Positions 37,046 to 47,900 of a stretch of 64,000 nt of DNA are shown here, piece after piece. The stretch spans positions 22,555-86,554 of the forward strand of contig JAOALB010000192.1 in assembly GCA_025331125.1 (NCBI GenBank), read 5' to 3'. A program made the position numbers and the translations under genes. The stretch's first letter is position 1, and each line of letters begins with the position of its first letter. Origin of the DNA: Mycogone perniciosa (lineage: Eukaryota > Ascomycota > Sordariomycetes > Hypocreales > Hypocreaceae). The notes under the pieces are model-generated. The model searched no databases and was not told the origin of the DNA. It saw only the letters and a list, made by a program, of their open reading frames with translations.

Positions 37046-37268
37046 GTCTGCTCACTCCAAAACTTCCTTAATGGACGCAAACAAACAAACAGACGGTAAG
37101 TTACTTCCCGACAATTGTGGGCCGCTGATACCAACTTCCCATTTGGGAAAAAGTAAACAAACCTATTCCGTACTAGGGCTTATGTCTTTTACTTCAAGTG
37201 GAGGTGGTAGCCAATAAAAATACACTATTCTAAAGTGCTGGTTCAATACGGAGTATACAGGAATTCAT

Positions 37269-37291
37269 TACGGAGTACGGAGTACTCCGTA
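37269..37291. repeat. Overlapping TACGGAGTA / TACTCCGTA cluster
   Basis: Two direct TACGGAGTA units and one inverted TACTCCGTA overlap by two bases each, forming a palindrome around GGAGTACTCC. Another unit lies at 37,247-37,255. Confidence 0.8.
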
Positions 37292-37639
37292 CATTATAGC
37301 GGATAACCTTAATTCACCGTTCCTGGTAAGTATTGTCAGATTACCGCATTTCTTCAAGGTATCCCCATGTCAAAATTCGCCCGCTCATAGAGGTGACGAT
37401 TGCTAGATCCCTGCTGTCATGTCATTTCACGTCGATCTAGATGTATCTAAATACAAAATAGTATTGATACTTCTTCGGCATAGGATTCATTTGGACTAGT
37501 ACCAGCAATTGGAAATACTAAATTTTATGGGTCATGTACTCCGTAGTTGTCCATGAGTTGTGATAGGCGATAGCTCCTATGAGAGAACTAATACCTCAGC
37601 TAAATAGAATAGTCTCCTATACTTTTGTGTCATCTGAGA

Positions 37640-37646
37640 TATAAAT
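37640..37646 (+). promoter_or_regulatory. TATA box of the secreted-protein gene
   Basis: TATAAAT, 95 bp before the ATG at 37,741, in otherwise mixed sequence. Position is reasonable for a fungal promoter. Confidence 0.5.
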
Positions 37647-37740
37647 GGGGAACAATTCCTCACCAAACTACGCACCGACAGCTCTAGTTTTATTCATTTC
37701 TTCCTATCACTATCGCCTTAATCACAGACACAGAGTCATA

Positions 37741-38230
37741 ATGCGCCCCCTTTCACTGACTGCACTCCTTCTCGCCTCGGCTTCTACCTTGGCATCTGCG
37801 ACTACCCTGGTATGTACTACCTAGGAGCCCAACTACTCTGAAACCAATATTAAACCGCCTATAGATGATCAGTGGAAACTTTGACGCCTGGGTACAAGAT
37901 AGATCCGGCTACAATCATCCTCTAGCAGCAAGAAGATCTATAGAAATTAACGACGGCTGGGCATACATCTGGACCGACACACCAAAATCAGGCGGAGATT
38001 GGCTCAACTGCCACGCCGCTGCCTATTCATGGGACCCTTCGTCCTACAAGGAGCTCTGGTGGTCTTACGACTGGATCGGTCATGAAGCATACTTGGTTGA
38101 CAGCAGTAAGTAGCTGAAAAATTTCCGTTACCTGAAGTGATCTATCAGTCAACTAAGCATTTGCACTTTAGAGGGACACCACATTCATCCCTACGATTCA
38201 AATGGAAAACAGACATGCGACCATAATTAG
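37741..38230 (+). CDS. Small secreted protein, unknown family
   Basis: Three exons: 37,741-37,809; 37,865-38,105; 38,172-38,230, giving 122 residues. Introns are GTATGT..TATAG (55 nt) and GTAAGT..TTTAG (66 nt), the second with a CTAAG branch point. Residues 1-20 form a clear signal peptide (Met-Arg, then a Leu/Ala-rich core ending ASTLASA). The mature part is rich in Trp, Tyr, His and Asp, with motifs GNFDAWVQDRSG and YKELWWSYDW and only two cysteines, which could form one disulphide. No family recognised. The stop TAG at 38,228 is followed in frame by seven sense codons, a TGA, and more open frame. Both stops differ by one C-to-T change from sense codons, so the end may be shortened. A TATA box lies 95 bp upstream. 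Candidate effector-like or wall-associated protein by inference only. Confidence 0.7.
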
Positions 38231-38502
38231 ACATGGAAATATCAAGGACAATGAACATACGATTCAGCGACTGCCATCAATGAAGCTTCAATTGTCAGCC
38301 ATAAATTAATTTGGCCTATTTTTATGAGCCATTTTTCTTATGCAATTACATTATTTTATCTATACTCCTTGAATGAGCGCTTCTTTCTATTTCAATTGAT
38401 CACATTCGTGGTTTCTCCATCTATGAAGAGACCAGGCTGGCGATCCATTCCATTTCAGTCAACGCCCTGTGGAATGAATAGAATGGACGCCCAGAGCAGT
38501 CG
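38231..38502. other. Intergenic, 3' flank of the secreted-protein gene
   Basis: The frame of the preceding gene stays open past the second stop (TGA at 38,252) for several dozen codons into this region, but without recognisable features. Otherwise nothing is seen up to the LTR at 38,503. Confidence 0.4.
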
Positions 38503-38903
38503 CGTGACGATCCGGGCTGATTCTCAACAGTCAAACCGAGGTTCGCAGGGTTTATGTTGACAGAGAGGTCAGGGATGAATACTGAGTAAGGTAATGTAGT
38601 CACTATTCTGTAGAATAGGTGGTTTAGGTAAATGATTATATTAACGACTATCTAAGTAATTATACTAAATAATTATAACTTATCCAGTCTTATATATAAA
38701 GGAGATATATAGTGAATATACTTGGATTATATATAGATTATGGTTATATTGGATTACCTTGGCTTACGTTCTGTAATCTAAGTAATTTATAGTTTATAGT
38801 AATCTAAGTGATCCTTCTTAATTAGACAGTTATTCTATTATTTTTCCGGGGTATATACTGTCTTAAACCCTTTACATAATTATAAAAAGGTCGGGTGATA
38901 ATA
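38503..38903 (-). repeat. Gypsy LTR (3' LTR of minus-strand element Gy2)
   Basis: Starts CGTGACGATCCGGG and ends TCGGGTGATAATA; same family as 1,964 and 30,079. The left half is little decayed and the right half strongly so. It is followed by TAATATCCCCCTTTTAA, the complement of a polypurine tract. It marks the right edge of the gene island. Confidence 0.8.
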
Positions 38904-40753
38904 TAATATCCCCCTTTTAATGGTTTTATGCTTAAAACTTTACCTATCCTATATAAGTATTATACCTCCCTTTATAAATATTTTTTTTTTCTTTTTTTTT
39001 TATATACACAGTATTAATAATATAAGTTATATTAAAAAGGCTTATTCTTTAAAGACCTTTTAGCATTTAGCCTTTATATCTTTTATTAAAAAACTAGGGT
39101 TTAAAACTATATTTTATTTATATTATTATTTTTATAGTTATATTTATAAAATAATAGATAGGGTATTTTAATATTAAAAGTATATTTAATAGGGGCGCTT
39201 TTATAATAGTTTTAAAGTACCAGTAAATATTTATAAATGTTTTATTTTTTTTTATTATTTTTATTATTTTTTTAATTCTTTTAGTATTTTAGATTATTTT
39301 AGAGTATAAGAATTATATCGCAAATCTTTTAAGGCTTTAACGCAATTAACTTGCCTTTATACCTAGTGTAAAGCATTAGTAATAAAAGGGGCAAAGATAG
39401 TAAATCTTAGGTTAAGAAGTATAGATAAGCTAAATAAAGCTAAATGTTATAAAGTAGAGGCTGTTATTAATATATATTCTTTTAGGGCTGCTGATATAAT
39501 TAATTAGACTGCTTTTAGGCCGCTTAATTTATTATTGGCAAGTTAAGATTTTAGTGGAATTATTACAGAGTTATCTGGGAGTGCTTTAAGTATTTTTTAA
39601 ATTCCTAAAAGTTATATTCTTTTTTATAGTTTTTTTATTTTATTAAATATTAGCGTTTATTATTTTCTATTTTTATACTTTTAATTTCTTTAACTTTATA
39701 TTCTTCTTTAACTAATAAAACTTTAATTAAATCTATAATTAGTTTATTTTTAATTTATTTTATAATACTTTTTTAAATAATAAAATATAAAATACTAAGT
39801 AAATCTAAATACTATTTAATAGTATAAGTTTATAAGTAACTTTTAAAATAACCTTTTTAATTAAATAAAGTTTAAGTTTTTTAAAATTTAATTTATTGCT
39901 TAATTATATTATTTTAATATTTATAGTCTTTTTTTTAATAAATATTACTAAAAGTAAACTATATTTCCCTTTTTAAAGGTTAATCCTTTTAATTTATATT
40001 TATTAATATACTTTTTATTTTTTTTTATATAAAATAAAAGTATACTTATATTTCTTTATATAACTGCTTTATATTTTCGGCTTTAATTTATACTTTATTA
40101 ATATATAGGCTTTTCTTTAGCGCTTTATATATATTTAGCGTAAAGCTATAGTTAACGTATATAGAGCTAAATCTAGTTAACTTTAAAATGTTACTATTAT
40201 AGGATATCTATATAATTAGTAACTTCTTTATTTAATTGTTTTAGTTAAAGTTAATACAACTTTTTAAATAAGCTTTAATAACCTAGTTAATATATTTTAT
40301 TTATTTATCCGTTTATAAATAGTATATAGTATTAAGCTTATAATTAATATTTAATTAATTTATAAGTACTTACTAAAATTTAAATATAAAAGTTAATCTT
40401 TAATTAGAAATAATTTTAGCTAAAATTGTATAGTTAACTGCAATAAATTGCAAAAATATATAAGTTAATGTTTTTATATCTATTACCTTTTTATATAAAA
40501 GGAAATAAAAGTATTTAATAAATTAATCTATAATTATTAAGATATTATTATATTTAATCTTTATTCCTAGTTTAATAAATAATAGTAGTTTAATAATAAA
40601 GTTTAATAAAATTAATTTTTATAGTTATTTTAGTACTGGCAAGGGTTAAAGTTTACTATATAGTTTATATTTCAAGGCTTTAACTGTTTTATAAATTATA
40701 TAGCAAAAAATAATGTTTTATATTACTTTTTTAAGCCCTTAAAACTTAAAATA

Positions 40754-41148
40754 CTTTGTTAGAGGTAACTGATATACTTAATGCATTTATAGTCCTTTTT
40801 ACTAGCCTACCCAAGTAAAGTTAATTGCTTATTTAAGCAACTACTAGATTAGGGAGGTATAAGACTATAAAGATAAACAGATAGACCTAGTTTAATAAAA
40901 ATTAACCTGCGTTCTCCTTTAATATACTACCTTTACCTGTGATTTTATAGCTATTAAGGCGTAAAGAGGTAACTATTAGTTACTTTCGATTGTACATATT
41001 ATAATTAAATGATTCGCAGTATCTTTTAATCTTTATATTACTTAATTACAGCTTTATAGTTCTATTAAGAGCGCGGTTCCCGCGCTCTATTCTGGTTGTT
41101 GTTAGTGTATATATGTATGTTTGGAGCGCTGATTCCCCCTTAACAAAA
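40754..41148 (-). mobile_element. Mariner-type MITE, copy d
   Basis: 395 bp, CTTTGTTAGAGGTAACTG ... CCCCCTTAACAAAA, flanked by TA (40,752-40,753 and 41,149-41,150). Gypsy Gy1 has the uninterrupted sequence AACTTAAAATACCTTTA at about 4,827-4,843. Reverse orientation to copy c; intermediate level of decay; keeps AGAGCGCGGTTCCCGCGCTC. Confidence 0.85.
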
Positions 41149-41715
41149 TACCTTTAAGCTTATTTGCAGGTCTTGCAAATTCCTTTATATCTATATATTA
41201 GGTATTAATAGACTTCTATAACTATATTCTTTTAAAGTTTATCTAGGATTTAGATTTTTCTTTTTCATTATTAAGTCCTTTTATTATTAAACTTTATGCC
41301 TTCTAGGAATTTATTATTATTTTAAGTAATATAATACTTTTTAATATATTAAAGTATAGTATTATTATTAAATACTTTATATATAGCTTAAAGTGCTATT
41401 TATTAGTAATATTTTTTAAAGGTTTATTTTAAAATCTGCTTAATATACTTAATCTTTCTTTAATTATAGTTAACTTATCTGTTAAATGCATTTACTTGTT
41501 TATTTTTAGATTTTTTCTAGTAGATTAAAATATAGTTGAATTTTAAAAGGTATTCTATATAGTAGATCTGCCTTTTAAAGAGTTATTAAACTATCGCGAA
41601 GTATATAATATTTTTATAGCTAATATATACTTTAACTTTATATATTCCTTTTAATAGGTAATATTGCTATTCTTTAAATATAAAAATAATAGCGAGGAAT
41701 TCTTTATTATATATT

Positions 41716-41916
41716 GGATAGTTTAATTTTATACTATATAATGCTTAAAAATAAAAGGTAATAGGGTATAGTTTACTGCTTTTATCCTTTTAACTAAATT
41801 AAGCTTTTATAATAAAGTTCAAAGCATTTATTTTAACTTTTATTTGTTTAAATAAGTTAAATATAATAAATATAGGTTTTTTTAAAATAAATTATTTAAG
41901 TTTATTACAGGCTTTT
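41716..41916. other. ~200 bp extra sequence in Gy2 absent from Gy1
   Basis: Gy1 reads TTATTATATATTCTATATATTTAATGCC near 5,390, while Gy2 has about 200 bp between the two halves of this string. No terminal repeats were recognised, and AT-rich flanks hide any duplication. It could be an unknown insertion or a deletion in Gy1. Confidence 0.5.
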
Positions 41917-42130
41917 TATATATTTAATACCTATAAAAACTTTTAATTTTTTTTAATAAATTTATAGAGAGTTTATATAATACTTTTATAGTCTTTAATA
42001 AATTATTAGTAATAGTTAATAAATTTTAAAAAGCGTTAAACTTCTTTAACTGTAATAGGTATAGGCTAGTCTTTTACTGCTTATACTTTTAATAAATCTA
42101 TATAAATTTCTTTAAAGGTAATAATATACC

Positions 42131-42404
42131 TGTTAAGTTAGGTAGGCTAAGGACCTACTATTTATTAGCGTTTATTAGCATTAAAGAGCTTTTATCTGCT
42201 TATATAGTAGATACCAGTTAATATATATATTGCGTAAGCGATATATTAAACTATATACGCGCTTATAATATATCTATTTTATATTTTCCTTTATATTAGC
42301 TATATATATATATAGCGAGGCTATTATAGTATATTTATTACTAGAATTAAGCTTTATTCCTATTTCTCTTTATACTTTATATAGCTATACTGCGCTCTGC
42401 GATA
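42131..42404 (+). repeat. Copia C 5' LTR
   Basis: Starts TGTTAAGTTAGGTAGGC and ends TGCGCTCTGCGATA; followed by ATTATAAGCTTA, equivalent to the primer-binding region of Copia A. Confidence 0.8.
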
Positions 42405-43814
42405 ATTATAAGCTTAAATAGTAATTATTAAAGTTACTAAAAACTTCCTTTAATATTATATCTTTACTTTTACTTTTTCCTTTTGCCTTTAAGCTTTTAA
42501 AGCTACCTTTTATAATAGATAACGCAAGAGATATTACCTTTATAAAGCTGGATTTAATAGTCTAATAAATTAAATAGATTACTGTTTTAAATAACTATAT
42601 AACTACTATAAAGATTTAGAATAAAATTAATCTTAATCTCTTTAATTAAAATAATAACTATTTCTTTACTTTAAAGCTATTTACTTTAATTAAAGTAAAG
42701 GAAACTGTTTTAAAAGTATTTAAAAAAAAGCTATTTTAATAAATATCTGTATTTATTATAATAGTTTACTTTATAAATATTAATACATTATCGCCTTATA
42801 TATTAAAAAAAAAAGTTAAAGCAGTAATCTTTAAGTAGATATAAAAGATAGTTAATACTAGTATTTCTACTTTAATCTTTATAGACTTTAAAGCTATAAC
42901 TTAAGCTATAGCCTTAGCCTTTGCTGCTATTAAAGCAGTTAATAAAAATAATAAAGCTTTAAACGCTAAATTTACTATTTATTAAATTATAAAAAAGCTT
43001 AAAGAATAATTAACTCTTTATAAAGATATAGTATATAAAAAAGTATAGATTTTATATAAATATATCCTATATAATATAAAATATAAAAACCTAAAGCTAA
43101 AAGTATAATATATAAATTAAGTATATATTTATATAAATATAGTAAAGTATAAGCTCTTTAAAATTATAGGAATAGCTGCCTAAAAGGCTTTTTTAAAAGC
43201 TATTAAAGTATACTATACCTTAAACTTTACTTTATATTACCTATACTATATAAACAGTTAAATTAAAAGCAGTAAAACTATTAAAATCTTCTCTTTTAAT
43301 AAAGTTAATTAACCTTTCTTAAATAATATATAAAATATAAAGAATTGTATTTATAAACTTTATATAATATTTAATAACTGCTTAAATAAACTATAGTAAA
43401 TAATATTATATATTTAAAAGCTTTTACTAGGAAAGAATACTTATATATAGAGGAAAGGTATAATTAGCCTTTAAAGGACTATAGTATACTACTCGCTGCG
43501 CTTAAAGGAAACCCTAATAAAAAAGGGAAATATATCTTTAACCTATAATAAACTATAGAAATTTACATTTACCTTTAAAAAGATGAATAGTATATACTTT
43601 GCAATAAATCTAGTAAAAACGGTATTAACTTTATAGCCTTATCTTAAAGAGGTATAGCTTTAACTATTATAGCTGCTTTAATCTCTTTAAACCTAATTAA
43701 TAAAAAAGATATAAGCTTTATAGTATATATAATAAATATATTAATATATATTAATATATAGGATATACTTTACTGCCTCTTTTACAGTACTCTCTTTAAG
43801 ATTTATAATACTAT

Positions 43815-44088
43815 TATTGCGGAGCGCAGTATAGCTATATAGAGTATAAAGAGAAATAGTAATAAAGCTTGATTCTAGTAATAAATATACTATAATAGCC
43901 TCACTATATATATATATAGCTAATATAAAGGAAAATATAGAATATATGCATTATAAGCGACTATATAGTTTAATATATCGCTTATGCAATATATATATTA
44001 GCTAGTATTTGCTATATAAGCAGATAAAGGCTTTTTAGCGCTAATAAGCGCTAATAAATAGTAGGTCTTTAGCTTATTTAACCTAATA
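43815..44088 (-). repeat. Copia B 3' LTR
   Basis: Plus-strand reading TATTGCGGAGCGCAG ... TTTAACCTAATA; complement of the family LTR. Preceded by target duplication ACTAT. Confidence 0.85.
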
Positions 44089-44589
44089 TACCCTTTACTT
44101 AATAAAGCTATTCCTAGTGCTTTATTAACTGCTATCCTAGTCTATTTATAGTATTATAACTGTTTAGCTGCGCTTTTAAAGCCTCTTTTACTTAATTAAA
44201 ACCTCCTTTATTATAAATATATATTAATATTCTATTATTAAAGGTAAAAGGGATATAAACGCTATAGCTATTATTAATCTATAATAATAGGAAGTTAAAT
44301 AATAAAGCTTTTTAAGTAGGTAAATTAATTTTAAATAGTTAAAATAAATATATTAGCTATCTTTTAACTTTATTCTTTACCCTTTTTCTTTAATTATTAT
44401 TATTATTATTATTATTATTAATAATAGCAGTATTAACAGTATTAATATAGCTTTAATAAATATTATACTTTTCGCGTATTCTTTTTATAATATACTTTTA
44501 TTAATTAATAATAAAATTATAAAATAAAAATACCTTTTTAATTAAATATAGTTATAGTTGCCTTTTAAAGGTAGTTTATTATAGCATTA

Positions 44590-44960
44590 ATTGTCTTTAG
44601 GCGGCTATACCTACTGCTGCTTTTAGACCGGCTACTACTTTTATACTGGCTCCTGCTTTAGCTAGTTTAGTTTCTATTACTGCACTGGCTAATCTAGTTA
44701 CTCGGCCTCTCTCTCGTTTAAAGTTAAAGCTTATTAGGAATTGCAAGGAAGCCTTTACTAAGCTGTACGCTGCAGTATCTTTATTAGCTCCTCCTCTTAC
44801 TCCTGCAGCTTTTATTACTGCTCCTACTCTTACTTTAGCGTTTACTTTTATTATTACTGCTGCTACTTTAATTACTGCTTTTATTATAGCTACTTTTATA
44901 ATAGTCCCTACTTTTACTTTTACTTTTACTACTGCCTTTACTGCTATATTATTATCCTTT
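44590..44960 (-). repeat. Low-complexity tract in Copia B 3' region
   Basis: ACTGCT/ACTCCT-type repeats (complement of AGCAGT/AGGAGT), about 345 bp, homologous to 17,260-17,460 and 55,435-55,765. The Copia A tract is much shorter, so its length varies between copies. Confidence 0.6.
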
Positions 44961-47900
44961 TTTTATGAAGGTTATTTAAAGTTAATAATTGCTAGTAAAA
45001 AGGATTTCTTTTAATATATTACTGTTATTTACTTTTAATAGTATATTATTTATTTTAATAATAACTATTAATATACTCTTTAATATATTTTTTCTTTACT
45101 TTTACTATATTATTTTCTTTTATATATTTATAAATTAATATAATTAAATATTAATTTAATATAAAAAGGTATTATACCTTTAATTTAATTTATGAAAAGA
45201 AAAAGATTTAATTTATATTAAAGAGGCAGCTATTTTAAATAACTATAATAATAATACCTTTTATATATAAGTATATAAAAGGTAAAAAACTTTAAGTAAT
45301 TAACTATTATAGTAATGAAGTATACCCTTTATAGCAAGCAGCCTTTAAGCTAAAATTAAATAATTTCTTATACTTTTATATATTCTATTTTAATAACTAT
45401 ATATTTATTAAGTTTAATAATACTTTAAAGTATTTAAAGTATTATTGAAGAAAGGCTTTAATAAGCCTATTAATAAATATAAAGTTAATAAAGAGATAAA
45501 AGACTAAAAATAAGCTTTTTTAATATTCCTATTAAAGTAATATATTTTATATATTAATATAATGTAAGTAAATATTAATTTATATACTTTATTTAATTAT
45601 AAAATATATACTTTCTTTAATTATAAAATATATACTTTCTTTAATTATAAAATATATACTTTCTTTAATTATAAAATATATAATTAATTAATTATTATAG
45701 TTAATATTTTAATTAACGCTAAAGTTAAATTTTATCTTTTAAAAAAAGTAATATAAACTTATGATCTCTTTTACTATTTAAATAAAAGTAAATAAGTTTA
45801 CTTTAATTATAGATATATTAACTATATTTTAATATATAGTATTTTATAAAATAAAGCCTAAAAAGAATATAATAAAATACCTTTAAAATAATCTTTAAAT
45901 ATTTATATTATTAAGAAAAAAATATTACTTAAAGTAATTAAAACTTATATTTTACTTTGCCTTTTATATTAAAAGGCTAAAAAGCGCTATATATATAAAT
46001 AATAAATTAATTAATTAACTGCTTTAAAATACTCTTTATTAAAGTTAATTAAAAACTGTAATAAAGCTAAAGTATTATATACTATATCTAGCTTTATTAT
46101 AATAGCTATATAAAATATAAATTTTACCTTTTTTTAATATATTTTAATAATTACTTTTATAGTTTATATTATAGCTTTCTTCAACTTTATAACTAGTATT
46201 AAAACTATAAAAAGCTATATTTTATTATTAAACTTAAATTATTTTATAACCTTTTTAAAATAAATTTTATTAAAAAAGTATATTTTATACTTTTTATTGT
46301 TTTAGGTAATTTTAATACTTAAAAACTACTATATATCCCCTTTACTATAAAGCTTATACTTTACTTTAAAAGCATTTAATAATTAAATATAAAAAGCTTT
46401 ATCATTATAATAATATATAATTAAAATATTATTTATATAAAATATAATAAAAATCTTTTAAATTTAATTATAAAAAAAGCAAAGCTTTTTAAAGTTCAAA
46501 ATTAACCTTTATTTCTTTAAAGTTAAAGATAATGTATTAAACTATAATTTTAATAAATTCTTTAGCCTATATAAAGCTTTAATAAACTTTAAATAAATAT
46601 TTAATACCTTAAAACCTTTAAAAAGCTTATATATAACTAATTTTAAATTTTTATCCTTTAAAATATTAAAAAAAGCATTTTTAATATTATACTACTTTAA
46701 TTTAAAGTTAAATTTTACTATTAAAGTAATAAATATATAAAAAGAATATACTATTAGTATAGGTATATATATACTCTCTATTATAAAGCATTCCTATAAG
46801 TCCTTTTAAACTATAAATTAAACTTTATAGTATTTTAGATTTTTATTTTAATTAAACTTATATATAAAAACTTAATATATAAGTAATAGCTTTATCTTCA
46901 CCTTTAAATATAGTATCTTTTATTAGGTTCCTTTTATATACAGAAAATTAATTTTATTATATATAGTTTATTTAAACCTAGCCTTAAATAGGTATTTTAT
47001 AAACTCCTTTTAATCTTTTAACAGTTTTGCTAAATCCTTTTAATAAATAGTTTACTTATTAAAAATAATACTTTTTTAAAGGGAAGCTTTTTAATTTATT
47101 ATTATATTAAAAATAATAAATACTATTACTATACTTTTTAATTTACTATTTATTAGCTTTTATTAATTAAGCAGCAATTAATATAGCATTAAATTAAAAA
47201 GTTTTATAATTATTAAATATATACTAAGCTTATTATCCTTTAAAGCAGTATTTAAAATATACATTTTAGTTTTATATATTAAAAGATATTTATTAACCTT
47301 TTTTATAAATTATTTCCCTTAAAGTTTTATATTTTTATCAATATTAACTACTACTCTACTACTTAAAGAATTACTAGCTAGCTTTTCCTTTAAAATTTAC
47401 TCTTTTAATATAAAAATAAATAAGTCTTTTATATATTAATCTGCCTTTAACTATAGCGGTTTATTTTCTTTTATTAAGTAATACACTTTTAATATATAAA
47501 GCTATTTTTCTATTAACTTTCTTTCTTTAAAAAGGGGTAAATTGCTTTTAAAAGTATTACTTAAAGTTCCTATTAATAGATTAATTTTATTTATAGAGAT
47601 TAATTATTTTAAAGTAGCCTTTAATATTTAAAGACTAAAAGGTCCTTTTAAATATACTAATAGTTTATTTAAAGTATTTATTAAACTAATTTTAATACTT
47701 TATATAATTTTTACCTTTAAAAGTATACTCTCTTTTTTTATATTATTTATAAAGGTATCTTTTACTGCAGGAATATATATTAAAAAAAGTTTAAATTCTA
47801 GCTTATTTTCTTTAACTTTATTAAACAGCTTATTTAATTTAATTATAAATAGCTTATCTGCACTTTCTTTTTTACTATTAAAAAAGCTAGTTTTATTAAA

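Larger units (their letters stand above)
37046..37740. other. Upstream region of the secreted-protein gene
   Basis: No gene recognised. Contains five of the TACGGAGTA/TACTCCGTA motifs of the island (37,247; 37,269; 37,276; 37,283; 37,537) and a TATA box at 37,640. Confidence 0.5.
38904..42130 (-). mobile_element. RIP-decayed Gypsy Gy2, 3' part only
   Basis: Paralogue of Gypsy Gy1: for example CCTAAAAGTTATATTCTT at 39,604 corresponds to the empty site of the insertion at 3,114, and the match continues to the position equivalent to about 5,615. It covers the integrase and RNase H end but stops before the RT catalytic motif, where Copia C is inserted (42,131). The remainder of Gy2 does not resume after Copia C. 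It contains a mariner-type MITE (40,754) and a ~200 bp extra piece (41,716). Confidence 0.7.

Noticed and set aside
37017..37217. 66-codon plus-strand frame
   Set aside because: Overlaps the end of the diverged LTR fragment and shows no signal peptide, intron or family match.
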